From contig NZ_UXAV01000017.1 in the NCBI RefSeq assembly GCF_900609045.1, positions 62,001 to 126,000 of the forward strand: a DNA stretch of 64,000 bases, in the 5' to 3' direction. This document shows, piece by piece, positions 34,405 through 42,733 of this stretch. The number at the start of each line of letters is the position of its first letter. Within the stretch, counting starts at the first letter, position 1. The notes below the pieces were generated by a model that did not search any database, was not told where the DNA came from, and saw only the letters and a program-made list of their open reading frames with translations. Source of the DNA: Filibacter tadaridae. GTDB taxonomy: Bacteria; Bacillota; Bacilli; Bacillales_A; Planococcaceae. A program made the position numbers and the translations under genes.

Positions 34405-34754
34405 GAACAAAATTTGCACATGAAAAACTGGCATGGTTTGATGGCGAATTACCTGAAACGGATACCTTCATCAACCATAAAATCGTCATCGCGGGCCTCG
34501 AAAACTGGCTTGCGCAAACGGATTTGGATGAACAACAAGCTATCGAGCATATCATGAGAGTACAAAAGGATCGTAGCGTTATCATCATTTTGACCGACAT
34601 CGGACGGGGTATTGTACCGATGGATGCTGATCAGCGCAAGTTGCGGGACACTTGCGGACGGCTCTATCAACGATTAATTGCCGAAGCGGATGAAGTGACG
34701 CGCATTTGGTATGGTCTCGCACAAACAGTGAAGAAAAGGGGAGAAAAACAATGA
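34356..34754 (+). CDS. Second CobU-like protein with degenerate P-loop
   Basis: 132 residues, about two-thirds of CobU. The N-terminus IYIGGAHNGKRHYVRTKF aligns with the CobU P-loop, but the GxRSGKS pattern has become GAHNGKRH. The C-terminal part (IIILTDIGRGIVPMDADQRKLRDTCGRLYQRLIAEADEVTRIWYGLAQTVK) clearly resembles the CobU C-terminus. The middle, with the guanylylated His region, is shortened. AAGGAGGG precedes ATG. It overlaps cobC by 49 bases and cobA by 4, so it is kept within the operon, probably with a regulatory or partial enzymatic role. Function is inference. Confidence 0.65.
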   Translation: MHIYIGGAHNGKRHYVRTKFAHEKLAWFDGELPETDTFINHKIVIAGLENWLAQTDLDEQQAIEHIMRVQKDRSVIIILTDIGRGIVPMDADQRKLRDTCGRLYQRLIAEADEVTRIWYGLAQTVKKRGEKQ

Positions 34755-35341
34755 AAATTTACACGCGAACAGGGGATAAGGGGAAAACAGGTTTGATCGG
34801 TGGACGTGTCGATAAAGACAGTTTGCGCGTCGAAGCATACGGCACAATGGACGAATTAAATTCGTTTGTAGGAAAAGCAATGATTGAACTTGACGCAAAG
34901 ACTTTCGCAGATATACTTGCAGATTTGGAAGCGATTCAACACGAATTATTCGACGGCGGAAATGACCTTGCAAACGTCATGAAAGAGCGACACTACAAAC
35001 TGACCGATGAACCAATCGAAGTACTTGAACAACGTATCGATACATTAATGGAAGAAGCACCGCCGCTAGAGCGATTCATCCTACCGGGCGGCTCACCGGG
35101 GGCAGCGTCACTCCATATTGCACGCACTATCGCAAGACGCGCAGAACGGCAAACGGTGACGCTTATGAAGGCGGAAGATGATGTTCCTGCAACTGTCCAA
35201 CGGTATTTAAACAGACTATCGGATTACTTCTTCGTTGCAGCGCGGATTGTCAACGCACGCCTTCAAGTAAAGGACATCGAATACGTCCGTAGCGCAAAAG
35301 TATTCCGTACAGAAGACACAAAAAAGAAAAAGGATAACTAA
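34751..35341 (+). CDS. yvqK: PduO-type corrinoid adenosyltransferase
   Basis: 196 residues. N-terminal KIYTRTGDKGKTGLIGGRVDKDS binds ATP; EAYGTMDELNSFVGKA, FILPGGSPGAASLHIARTIARRAER and YLNRLSDYFFVAARI complete the active site of the trimeric adenosyltransferase. Converts Co(I) corrinoids to adenosylated forms needed by CbiZ, CbiB and IcmF. ATG overlaps the previous stop (ATGA); AAAAGGGGAG upstream. Lys-rich C-terminal tail. Like B. subtilis YvqK. Confidence 0.92.
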   Translation: MKIYTRTGDKGKTGLIGGRVDKDSLRVEAYGTMDELNSFVGKAMIELDAKTFADILADLEAIQHELFDGGNDLANVMKERHYKLTDEPIEVLEQRIDTLMEEAPPLERFILPGGSPGAASLHIARTIARRAERQTVTLMKAEDDVPATVQRYLNRLSDYFFVAARIVNARLQVKDIEYVRSAKVFRTEDTKKKKDN

Positions 35342-35344
35342 GTC

Positions 35345-35830
35345 ATGAAGCTCAAACGACTTACTTTAACAGCGCTGTTCGCAGCGTTATGCGTCATAGG
35401 GGGACTCATCAAAATCCCGTCCGGCATCGGTTCGCTCGCACTCGACACAGTTCCAGCGCTCGTATCCGCCGCATTCCTGCCCCCTGTTTTCGCAGGGACT
35501 GCCGCCATGCTTGGACACGCAGCGTCAGCCATGAACGCGGGATTTCCCTTAGGACCCTTGCATGTAATTATCGCGCTTGAAATGTTCGTCATTGTCATCG
35601 CTTTTGCCCGTCTGCATAAGGCGGGGCATGACTTGTTGAAATGGGTATTTTTCATAGTAGCAAATGGATTGCTCGCGCCATTGCCATTCTACTTCCTAAT
35701 CTCACCGGCATTTTTCATCGGTTCATTGCCATTTTTACTACTGGCAACAATCGTAAACGCGGTTATTGCGGCAGTTGTCATGCCAGTTATTCAACAAGCA
35801 TTTGCAACTAGAAAGGGTCAACTGCGATGA
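35345..35830 (+). CDS. cblT: ECF-type transporter S component, probable alpha-ribazole transporter CblT
   Basis: 161 residues with about five to six hydrophobic segments. N-terminal KRLTLTALFAALCVIGGLIKIP is typical of energy-coupling-factor substrate-binding subunits. The next gene resembles the alpha-ribazole kinase CblS, and no cobT (DMB phosphoribosyltransferase) is present in the operon. This matches the CblT-CblS route described in some Firmicutes, where alpha-ribazole is imported and phosphorylated. Assignment rests on context plus the S-component fold; no shared ECF energising module is visible here. Confidence 0.7.
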   Translation: MKLKRLTLTALFAALCVIGGLIKIPSGIGSLALDTVPALVSAAFLPPVFAGTAAMLGHAASAMNAGFPLGPLHVIIALEMFVIVIAFARLHKAGHDLLKWVFFIVANGLLAPLPFYFLISPAFFIGSLPFLLLATIVNAVIAAVVMPVIQQAFATRKGQLR

Positions 35831-36510
35831 GAAATGCAATCGATATCGGCGGCGATTTCATCGTGACCACTGATAATTCGGGGGGAATCGGCGAAAAGGC
35901 AGCCGATATTGTGCGTGTACCCGACCGCGTCACCGCTTATTTTGCCGCGCGCGTCGCTCTACTCGAACAATGGGCTGCCAATGCCCAACCCATCACCATA
36001 CTTATCCATAACTTCAGCGGTAGCGAAAGTTGGGAAGAGTACAAAGCGGGTGTCAAGGATTTATTTCACGAGGCGGGCATTCCAACGCCCTCAATCAGCG
36101 GCAGCACGGAAACAAATATGCAGCTTCTCCAATCCGCGATGGCCGTCACGATGATCGGCAAACGGACAGCGGCTCCAGCTTTGGGAAAAAGTAAGTGGTT
36201 TACATACGGCACACCCCTCGTTGGCAATGAAGTACAAAACCGCACGGGAGAAATCGCATCCGTCAGTACTTTGCGTAAAGCAATTCAACACGGAATCGTC
36301 CAACAAATCTGGCCGGTTGGCTCGCGGGGCATCTTGGAAGAAGTCCGCACAATAACAGGAAATCACAAATCGCAAATCGAGACGATACTAGACACCACCA
36401 AATCAGCAGGCCCGTCAACCGTAGTTCTCTTAGCAATTGCCAAGACACAAATTGAACAAGCAATAAAGCATTTCGGCACCCTTTTGAATGAACTACAAAT
36501 CCATCAGTAA
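35827..36510 (+). CDS. cblS: Probable alpha-ribazole kinase CblS (AIR synthase-like)
   Basis: 227 residues. PurM/AIR-synthase-related: DIGGDFIVTTDNSGGIGEKAADIVRVP resembles the metal/nucleotide-binding strand region of this superfamily, and SISGSTETNMQLLQSAMAVTMIG the second one. CblS phosphorylates alpha-ribazole to alpha-ribazole phosphate for CobS in Firmicutes lacking CobT. Overlaps cblT by 4 bases (ATGA). Last gene of the riboswitch operon, followed by a terminator. Confidence 0.68.
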   Translation: MRNAIDIGGDFIVTTDNSGGIGEKAADIVRVPDRVTAYFAARVALLEQWAANAQPITILIHNFSGSESWEEYKAGVKDLFHEAGIPTPSISGSTETNMQLLQSAMAVTMIGKRTAAPALGKSKWFTYGTPLVGNEVQNRTGEIASVSTLRKAIQHGIVQQIWPVGSRGILEEVRTITGNHKSQIETILDTTKSAGPSTVVLLAIAKTQIEQAIKHFGTLLNELQIHQ

Positions 36511-36533
36511 AACCTGCATCCGCAGGTTTTTTT
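36510..36533 (+). terminator. Terminator of the cobalamin operon
   Basis: AAACCTGC, loop ATCC, GCAGGTTT, then T5. Confidence 0.88.
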
Positions 36534-36560
36534 GTTTGGAATGAAGTTAGGTTGGCCTGC

Positions 36561-36765
36561 GCGCTCAAAGAATCCATCGAAGCGATCAATCGCATGCACC
36601 GCGCGCTCAAATATGCCGCCGAAGCGATCAATCGCATGCACCGCGCGCTCAAATATGCCGCCGAAGCGATCAATCGCATGCACCGCGCGCTCAAATATGC
36701 CGCCGAAGCGATCAATCGCCCGGCCCGCGCGCTCAAATATGCCGCCGAAGCGATCAATCACACCA
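36561..36765. repeat. 21-bp phased repeat array (10 cores, 42-bp dimers)
   Basis: GCGCTCAAA and GCGATCAAT alternate at 36561, 36582, 36603 and so on to 36750, each exactly 21 bases apart. Spacers TATGCCGCCGAA and CGCATGCACC are nearly invariant within the array but differ from other arrays. It directly follows the cobalamin operon terminator. Confidence 0.94.
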
Positions 36766-36828
36766 CACCCACACCCCCCAAAATCCCCCTCACCCACACC
36801 GAAAACTCAAAACTACCAAAACTTATCA

Positions 36829-36858
36829 TTGACTGAACGCTCATTCATAATTTAAACT
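36829..36858 (+). promoter_or_regulatory. Promoter with FadR-type operator upstream of fadF
   Basis: TGACTGAACGCTCATTCA (36830-36847) is a near-perfect inverted repeat, TGAnTGA-N4-TCAnTCA, the pattern of the Bacillus fatty-acid regulator FadR. The -35 TTGACT (36829-36834) lies inside it, with TAAACT (36853-36858) as a -10 at 18-bp spacing, so a bound repressor would block RNA polymerase. Confidence 0.68.
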
Positions 36859-36906
36859 ATGAATAGAGTATCGACAGAGTAGTTATTTTCAACTACACTA
36901 TTCATA
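36858..36906. promoter_or_regulatory. Nested inverted repeat in the fadF leader
   Basis: TATGAATAG (36858-36866) and CTATTCATA (36898-36906) are perfect 9-bp arms enclosing GTAGTT-N6-AACTAC. Could be a leader hairpin or a second operator. It has no T-run after it. Confidence 0.45.
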
Positions 36907-36937
36907 ACGTTTAAACAAATGAAAGGGGAGAAAATGA

Positions 36938-39085
36938 ATGGAGCCACTATTAATAGCCAACTGGGTATTATTCTTAACAGTTGTCGCTTACGCGCTCGCA
37001 TTGTTCACATATGTACTTAAAACAAGAACACAATGGATCAAACTTGGACGGAAAGAAGAATTTGATAACAATGTAGGCGAACGACTCCGGAAAATTTGGG
37101 TCTTCGTATTCGGCCAAAAGAAACTATTGAAAGATAAGAAGAGTGGAGCCATCCACGTGATGTTCTTTTACGGATTCCTGCTCGTTCAATTCGGGGCAAT
37201 CGATTTAATCTGGAAAGGGTTGAAACCAGGCTCGCATTTACCACTTGGTCCGGTTTACCCGTATTTCACATTCTTCCAAGAAACTGTCGTATTCATGATT
37301 CTTGTCGCATGTGTGTGGGCTTTCCACCGTCGTTACGTTGAGAAGCTTGTTCGTCTTAAACGCGGCTGGAAATCAGGTCTTGTCCTTATTTTCATCGGCT
37401 CGCTTATGCTTTCAACGCTTGTCGCAAACGGTATGAACATGATTTGGCAAGGACACGAAGCAACTTGGACTGAACCTGTTGCATCTGTCATTTCGATGGT
37501 GTTCGGTGCAATGCCGACAGCAGCCGTTGTCACGGTATTCTTCATCGCTTGGTGGATTCACTTACTGAGCTTGCTGTCATTCCTTGTCTATGTACCGCAA
37601 GGCAAACACGCCCACTTGATCGCAGGACCAGCAAACGTTTATTTCCATCGACTTGATAATGCCGGCAGACTGAAGCCAATCGATTTTGAAGCACTTGAAA
37701 GTGAAAATGAAGAAGACATCCCGCCACTTGGTGTAGGGACAATCACTGATTTCACACAACTGCAAATGATCGACTTTTACGCATGTGTTGAATGTGGACG
37801 TTGTACGAATATGTGTCCAGCAACTGGGACAGGCAAAATGCTGTCACCGATGGACCTCATTACGAAACTACGCGATAACCTGACAAATACAGGTGCGCTT
37901 GTCACTAAACAACAACCGTGGGTACCGAAGATGGCATTCGGTAACACAAAAGGGAACCAAATCGCACTCGCTGCTGGACTTGAAGGCGCGACGATGGATG
38001 ACATCTACAACCCGTCACTAATCGGCGACGTCATTACAGAAGAGGAAATTTGGGCGTGCACAACATGCCGTAACTGTGAAGACCAATGTCCGGTCATGAA
38101 CGAACACGTTGACAAAATCATTGACCTTCGCCGTTATCTTGTTATGACGGAAGGGAAAATGGACCCGGATGCACAACGCGCGATGACGAACATCGAACGT
38201 CAAGGAAATCCATGGGGCCTTAACCGGAAAGAAAAAGAAAACTGGCGCGAGGAACGTCCGGATCTTCATATTCCGACGGTAAAAGAATTGAAAAAAGCGG
38301 ATGAAGAATTCGAGTACCTCTTTTGGGTCGGCTCGATGGGTGCATTCGATAGTCGTTCACAAAAGATTGCCCTTTCATTTGCACATCTTATGAACGAAGC
38401 GGGCGTCAAGTTCGCCATTCTTGGGAATAAAGAGAAGAACTCTGGAGATACACCGCGTCGACTAGGGAATGAGTTTTTATTCCAAGAACTGGCGACCTCT
38501 AACATCGAAGAGTTCGAAAAAAATAACGTTACAAAAATTGTTACGATTGACCCGCATGCCTACAACATCTTTAAAAATGAATACCCGGATTTCGGATTCA
38601 ATGCAGAAGTCATTCATCACACAGAAATGCTGTATGATCTCGTTGTGCAAGGGAAACTGAAACCGGAACATGCAATCGATGAAACCGTCGTCTTCCATGA
38701 CTCTTGTTATCTCGGAAGATACAACGACGTCTATGACCCGCCACGTGAAATCTTGAAAACCATTCCGGGCGTCAACCTTGTGGAGATGAAACGGAATCGT
38801 CAAGACGCAATGTGCTGTGGTGCAGGTGGAGGACTTATGTGGATGGAAGAAGATACAGGCCACCGCATTAACGTAGCTCGGACGGAACAAGCACTTGAAG
38901 TTAGTCCCGGCATTATCTCATCTGGTTGCCCGTATTGCCTGACAATGTTGTCAGATGGTACAAAAGCAGTCGAAGTTGAAGATAAAGTTGGCACTTACGA
39001 TATCGCCGAACTACTAGAACGTTCTATTTTCGGTGAAGACTGGAAACCTGTTTTAGAAGAAGAATCGAAAACTATTTCACAATAA
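36938..39085 (+). CDS. fadF: FadF, membrane Fe-S oxidoreductase of beta-oxidation
   Basis: 715 residues. About five to six N-terminal transmembrane helices (residues 5-230) including a nitrate-reductase-gamma-like region, then two 4Fe-4S ferredoxin motifs (CVECGRCTNMCPATG and CTTCRNCEDQCPVMNEH), then two CCG/heterodisulfide-reductase-like domains (VFHDSCYLGRYN; AMCCGAGGGLMW; SSGCPYCLTML). In Bacillus FadF (YwjF) passes electrons from electron-transfer flavoprotein to the quinone pool during fatty-acid oxidation. AAAGGGGAG precedes the ATG. The FadR-type operator upstream supports regulation by fatty acids. Confidence 0.9.
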   Translation: MEPLLIANWVLFLTVVAYALALFTYVLKTRTQWIKLGRKEEFDNNVGERLRKIWVFVFGQKKLLKDKKSGAIHVMFFYGFLLVQFGAIDLIWKGLKPGSHLPLGPVYPYFTFFQETVVFMILVACVWAFHRRYVEKLVRLKRGWKSGLVLIFIGSLMLSTLVANGMNMIWQGHEATWTEPVASVISMVFGAMPTAAVVTVFFIAWWIHLLSLLSFLVYVPQGKHAHLIAGPANVYFHRLDNAGRLKPIDFEALESENEEDIPPLGVGTITDFTQLQMIDFYACVECGRCTNMCPATGTGKMLSPMDLITKLRDNLTNTGALVTKQQPWVPKMAFGNTKGNQIALAAGLEGATMDDIYNPSLIGDVITEEEIWACTTCRNCEDQCPVMNEHVDKIIDLRRYLVMTEGKMDPDAQRAMTNIERQGNPWGLNRKEKENWREERPDLHIPTVKELKKADEEFEYLFWVGSMGAFDSRSQKIALSFAHLMNEAGVKFAILGNKEKNSGDTPRRLGNEFLFQELATSNIEEFEKNNVTKIVTIDPHAYNIFKNEYPDFGFNAEVIHHTEMLYDLVVQGKLKPEHAIDETVVFHDSCYLGRYNDVYDPPREILKTIPGVNLVEMKRNRQDAMCCGAGGGLMWMEEDTGHRINVARTEQALEVSPGIISSGCPYCLTMLSDGTKAVEVEDKVGTYDIAELLERSIFGEDWKPVLEEESKTISQ

Positions 39086-39090
39086 GTATG

Positions 39091-39119
39091 TTGCGACAAT
39101 TTTGAAAGTCCGCTATACT
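39091..39119 (+). promoter_or_regulatory. Sigma-A promoter just after fadF
   Basis: TTGCGA (39091-39096), 17-bp spacer, TATACT (39114-39119). Its start would be about 39126, only ~20 bases before a terminator hairpin. Confidence 0.6.
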
Positions 39120-39143
39120 GATAGATAGTAGATGACATATGAT

Positions 39144-39170
39144 GGGAGTGGAAACACTCCCTTTTTCTTC
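39144..39170 (+). terminator. Terminator between fadF and the thiolase gene
   Basis: GGGAGTG, tetraloop GAAA, CACTCCC, T5-C-TT. Confidence 0.85.
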
Positions 39171-39179
39171 ACATTTCCG

Positions 39180-39209
39180 TTGAGCGAGCGTTCAGTCGCT
39201 TTGCTTAAT
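39180..39209 (+). promoter_or_regulatory. FadR-like operator and promoter of the thiolase operon
   Basis: TGAGCGAGCGTTCAGTCG (39181-39198) follows TGAnTGA-N4-TCAnTCA with two mismatches. As in the fadF promoter, a -35 (TTGAGC, 39180-39185) starts inside the operator; CTTAAT lies 18 bases downstream as a weak -10. Confidence 0.5.
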
Positions 39210-39253
39210 TGAAAATGAAAACGCTATCAAAAATGGTATTGGAGGCGAATGGA

Positions 39254-40447
39254 ATGACGAAAACAGTCATTATAGATGGAGCACGGACCCCTTTTGCAAA
39301 ATTGGGCGGCGCATTAATGTCGTTGACTGCAAGTGATTTGGGCGGCATCGCTATTAAAGAAGCGTTGAATCGTTCAGGTGTCAAAGAAGACGAAATCGAC
39401 GAAGTCATCATCGGAAATGTACTGCAAGCAGGTCAAGGCCAAATTCCTTCCAGACAAGCCGCGACGAAAGCGGGCATACCATGGTCCGTGAAAACGGAAA
39501 CCGTCAACAAAGTTTGTGCATCAGGCATGCGCAGTGTCACACTTGGCGACCAACTTATCCGCCTCGGAGACGAAGAAGTAATTGTTGCGGGCGGCATGGA
39601 ATCGATGTCCAATGCACCTTACTATTTACCAAAAGGTCGCTTTGGATTAAAAATGGGGGACACACAACTTATCGACGGCATGGTGTTCGACGGGCTTTCT
39701 TGTTCATTCTCACCGGATCACGTCCATATGGGTACATACGGTAATTTAACAGCAGACGAATTTTCATTGTCACGACAAACGCAGGATGAATGGTCGTTAC
39801 GGAGCCATGAACGCGCATTACAAGCAATTGACGCAGGGATTTTCGCAGAAGAAATAATCCCGGTTGACGTCAAGCAACGCAAAGGGGATCCCATAAAAGT
39901 TGATACTGACGAAGCGCCGCGCCGTGATACATCACTCGAAACACTCGCTAAACTACGTCCGGCTTTCGGTAAAGACGGTACAATCACGGCGGGTAACGCA
40001 CCGGGCGTCAATGACGGGGCATGTGCACTTGTCTTGATGAATGAAGAGCGTGCCGCGAAAGAAGGAAAAACACCACTTGCGACAATTATCGGTCATGCGG
40101 AAGTTGCCATTGAACCGCAGAACTTCCCGCAAACACCAGGACTCGTCATCAACGAAATTTTGAAAGAGACCGGTAAAACGCTCGAAGAAATCGACCTGTT
40201 TGAAATTAACGAAGCGTTCGCGGCAGTAGCGCTCGCAAGTTCACAAATTGCAAAAATTGACCCTGAAAAAGTCAACGTCAATGGTGGAGCGGTCGCACTT
40301 GGACATCCAATCGGAGCAAGCGGGGCACGCATCATCCTAACACTCGCATACGAGCTTAAACGCCGTGGCGGTGGAATCGGCATTGCGGCGATTTGTTCGG
40401 GTGGAGGCCAAGGCGACGCAATTATGATAGAAGTAGCAAAATCATAA
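39254..40447 (+). CDS. mmgA: Acetyl-CoA C-acyltransferase (thiolase)
   Basis: 397 residues. Catalytic Cys88 in [28 protein letters not shown] with the active His, and C-terminal CSGGGQGDA with the second Cys. Cleaves 3-ketoacyl-CoA or acetoacetyl-CoA. Followed by hbd, mmgC and acdA as in the B. subtilis mmgABC cluster. ATG 39254 has GGAGGCGA 5 bases upstream. FadA-type long-chain specificity cannot be excluded. Confidence 0.88.
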   Translation: MTKTVIIDGARTPFAKLGGALMSLTASDLGGIAIKEALNRSGVKEDEIDEVIIGNVLQAGQGQIPSRQAATKAGIPWSVKTETVNKVCASGMRSVTLGDQLIRLGDEEVIVAGGMESMSNAPYYLPKGRFGLKMGDTQLIDGMVFDGLSCSFSPDHVHMGTYGNLTADEFSLSRQTQDEWSLRSHERALQAIDAGIFAEEIIPVDVKQRKGDPIKVDTDEAPRRDTSLETLAKLRPAFGKDGTITAGNAPGVNDGACALVLMNEERAAKEGKTPLATIIGHAEVAIEPQNFPQTPGLVINEILKETGKTLEEIDLFEINEAFAAVALASSQIAKIDPEKVNVNGGAVALGHPIGASGARIILTLAYELKRRGGGIGIAAICSGGGQGDAIMIEVAKS

Positions 40448-40468
40448 ACGTAACGGGGGAATAAACAT

Positions 40469-41320
40469 ATGGACATAAAAAAAATCATGGTCATCGGTGC
40501 AGGACAAATGGGCGGCGGAATCGCACAAGTTTGCGCACAAGCCGGCTTCGACGTGAAATTAAATGACATCAAAGAAGAATCTTACGCAAAAGGGCTCGCA
40601 GTCATTACGAAAAACTTGTCCCGCAACGTAGAAAAAGGACGCATGACAGAAGATGAAAAAGCGAAAACGCTCGGTCGCATCACTAAGTCATTCGATCTAG
40701 ACGATGCAGCAGACGTCGACCTAGTTATCGAAGCAGCCGTTGAAAACATGGATATCAAGCGTACAATTTTCGGGCAACTCGATAAAATTGCACCTGCACA
40801 TACAATTCTTGCATCCAACACATCTTCATTACCCATTACGGAAATCGCGGCAGCAACCAATCGCCCCGAAAAAGTAATCGGTATGCACTTCATGAATCCG
40901 GTACCCGTCATGAAACTCGTTGAAATCATCCGCGGTCTTGCAACGGCAGATGAAGTTTACCAAGCAGTAGAAGACATGACGAACAAATTAGCGAAAGTAC
41001 CCGTCGAAGTGAATGACTTCCCGGGGTTCGTCGCAAACCGCATTCTTATGCCGATGATCAACGAAGCCATCTACACACTTTATGAAGGTGTGGCAAAAGA
41101 AGAAGCAATCGACGAAGTCATGAGGCTCGGCATGAATCATCCAATGGGCCCGCTTCAACTTGCAGATTTCATCGGACTCGACACATGCCTCTACATCATG
41201 GAAACCTTACATGAAGGATTCGGCGACTCCAAATACCGCCCATGTCCATTGCTTAGAAAATATGTAAAAGCAGGATGGCTCGGTAAAAAGTCAGGTCGTG
41301 GCTTCTACGTTTACAACTAA
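40469..41320 (+). CDS. mmgB: 3-hydroxybutyryl-CoA dehydrogenase
   Basis: 283 residues. N-terminal NAD site [60 protein letters not shown] with the catalytic His; [19 protein letters not shown]-terminal [17 protein letters not shown]. Oxidises 3-hydroxyacyl-CoA to 3-ketoacyl-CoA, the step before the thiolase. 21 bases downstream of the thiolase gene, same operon. Confidence 0.93.
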   Translation: MDIKKIMVIGAGQMGGGIAQVCAQAGFDVKLNDIKEESYAKGLAVITKNLSRNVEKGRMTEDEKAKTLGRITKSFDLDDAADVDLVIEAAVENMDIKRTIFGQLDKIAPAHTILASNTSSLPITEIAAATNRPEKVIGMHFMNPVPVMKLVEIIRGLATADEVYQAVEDMTNKLAKVPVEVNDFPGFVANRILMPMINEAIYTLYEGVAKEEAIDEVMRLGMNHPMGPLQLADFIGLDTCLYIMETLHEGFGDSKYRPCPLLRKYVKAGWLGKKSGRGFYVYN

Positions 41321-41326
41321 TCGGAA

Positions 41327-41374
41327 GTTCAAAAAAACGGGTGGATGTAAAACGACAGGCCATCTTTTTTGAAC
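41327..41374 (+). other. Intercistronic hairpin between mmgB and mmgC
   Basis: GTTCAAAAAA (41327-41336) and TTTTTTGAAC (41365-41374) form a perfect 10-bp AT-rich stem around a GC-rich loop. It might be a partial terminator or an mRNA processing or stability element that sets different expression for upstream and downstream genes. Confidence 0.5.
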
Positions 41375-41399
41375 CCTTAACTAAAGGAGCACAAACTCA

Positions 41400-42536
41400 A
41401 TGGATTTACAGTTCACCCAAGAACAGCAGATGATGCGCGACATGGTTAAAAACTTTGCGAAGACGGAAATAGAGCCTTTCATTCCTAGAATGGAAGCGGG
41501 CGAATTTCCACGTGAAGTGTTGAAAAAAATGGCTGCACTCGGACTGATGGGCATCACCGTTCCTGAAGAACGTGGCGGAGCGGGTATGGATTTCGTCTCC
41601 TATATTACGGCGATCCACGAACTATCCAAAGTGAGCGCAGTCGTTGGTGTCATCCTTTCCGTCCATACATCGGTCGGTACTAATCCAATCATGTATTTTG
41701 GCAATGAAGAGCAGAAAAACCGCTACTTGACGAAAATGGCAAGCGGCGAATACCTTGGTGCATTCTGTCTAACAGAATCCTCAGCAGGGTCGGACGCGGG
41801 GTCATTGAAAACACGTGCTGTAAAAAAAGAGGACCACTACGTACTCAACGGTTCAAAAATGTTCATCACAAATGGTGGGGAAGCGGACGTTTACATCGTT
41901 TTTGCCTCCACAGAACCCGCAAAAGGAACGTACGGCATCACAGCATTCATTGTCGATAAAAACACGCCGGGTCTCATCATCGGAAAAGATGAACAAAAAA
42001 TGGGCCTTCACGGTTCGCGGACTGTCCAACTAACTTTCGAAGATATGAAAGTACCAATAGAAAATAGACTCGGCGCTGAAGGCGAAGGATTCAAAATCGC
42101 CATGGCAAATCTAGATGTCGGTCGTATCGGAATCGCAGCGCAAGCACTCGGTATTGCAGAAGCAGCACTCGAAGCGGCGATAGACTATGCGAAACAACGT
42201 GTGCAATTCGGTAAACCAATCGCAGCCCAACAAGGCGTCGGCTTTAAACTTGCGGACATGGCAACAGCCGTCGAAGCATCCCGGTTACTCGTTTACCGCG
42301 CTGCCCAGCTTCGGTCGGAAGGCCTACCTTGCGGAAAAGAAGCATCGATGGCGAAACTATTCGCTTCCCAAACCGCAGTCGACTGTTCAACCGAAGCCAT
42401 CCAAGTATTCGGCGGCTACGGCTTTACAGAAGACTACCCAGTCGAACGCTATTTCCGCGACGCCAAAGTAACGCAGATTTACGAAGGAACAAGCGAAATC
42501 CAACGCATCGTCATTTCAAAACATTTGACGAAGTAA
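41400..42536 (+). CDS. mmgC: Acyl-CoA dehydrogenase MmgC
   Basis: 378 residues, FAD-dependent acyl-CoA dehydrogenase. Signatures: [16 protein letters not shown] (FAD/substrate), MFITNGGEADVYIVFA, GRIGIAAQALGIAEAALE, VFGGYGFTEDYPVERYFRDAKVTQIYEGTSEIQR with the catalytic Glu. The sequence is closest to B. subtilis MmgC (VSAVVGVILSVHTSVGTNPI). Likely acts on short or branched acyl-CoA. AAAGGAG precedes ATG by 10 bases. Confidence 0.88.
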   Translation: MDLQFTQEQQMMRDMVKNFAKTEIEPFIPRMEAGEFPREVLKKMAALGLMGITVPEERGGAGMDFVSYITAIHELSKVSAVVGVILSVHTSVGTNPIMYFGNEEQKNRYLTKMASGEYLGAFCLTESSAGSDAGSLKTRAVKKEDHYVLNGSKMFITNGGEADVYIVFASTEPAKGTYGITAFIVDKNTPGLIIGKDEQKMGLHGSRTVQLTFEDMKVPIENRLGAEGEGFKIAMANLDVGRIGIAAQALGIAEAALEAAIDYAKQRVQFGKPIAAQQGVGFKLADMATAVEASRLLVYRAAQLRSEGLPCGKEASMAKLFASQTAVDCSTEAIQVFGGYGFTEDYPVERYFRDAKVTQIYEGTSEIQRIVISKHLTK

Positions 42537-42578
42537 ATGCACCGGGTGTTCGCACTCCCCTGCCCAAGAAACACCAGT

Positions 42579-42660
42579 GTAGGAGTCAAACGGGGTAGCC
42601 GAAGCAATAAGACAAGAAACGCACCACCTCTAGGCTTATTGCGAGAGGCATCCCCTGCGA
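42579..42660 (+). repeat. Full-length palindromic repeat element (copy 1)
   Basis: GGGGTAGCC and GGCATCCCC as outer arms enclose GAAGCAATAAG and CTTATTGC as inner arms. Same architecture as the copies at 51588 and 57677, but the outermost GGCGCC arm has diverged. It lies within the operon, between the two acyl-CoA dehydrogenase genes. Confidence 0.75.
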
Positions 42661-42733
42661 CGAAGCGGTCTAAAGTAGGAAATCTATACCTGCTCTCAAG
42701 CTACATACAACTAAAAACAAGGTGGGAAACCAA

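Noticed and set aside
36532..36855. CRISPR array reading of the GCGCTCAAA repeats
   Set aside because: Spacers within each array are identical or nearly so, units are only 21 bases, and no cas gene is present; these are tandem repeats.
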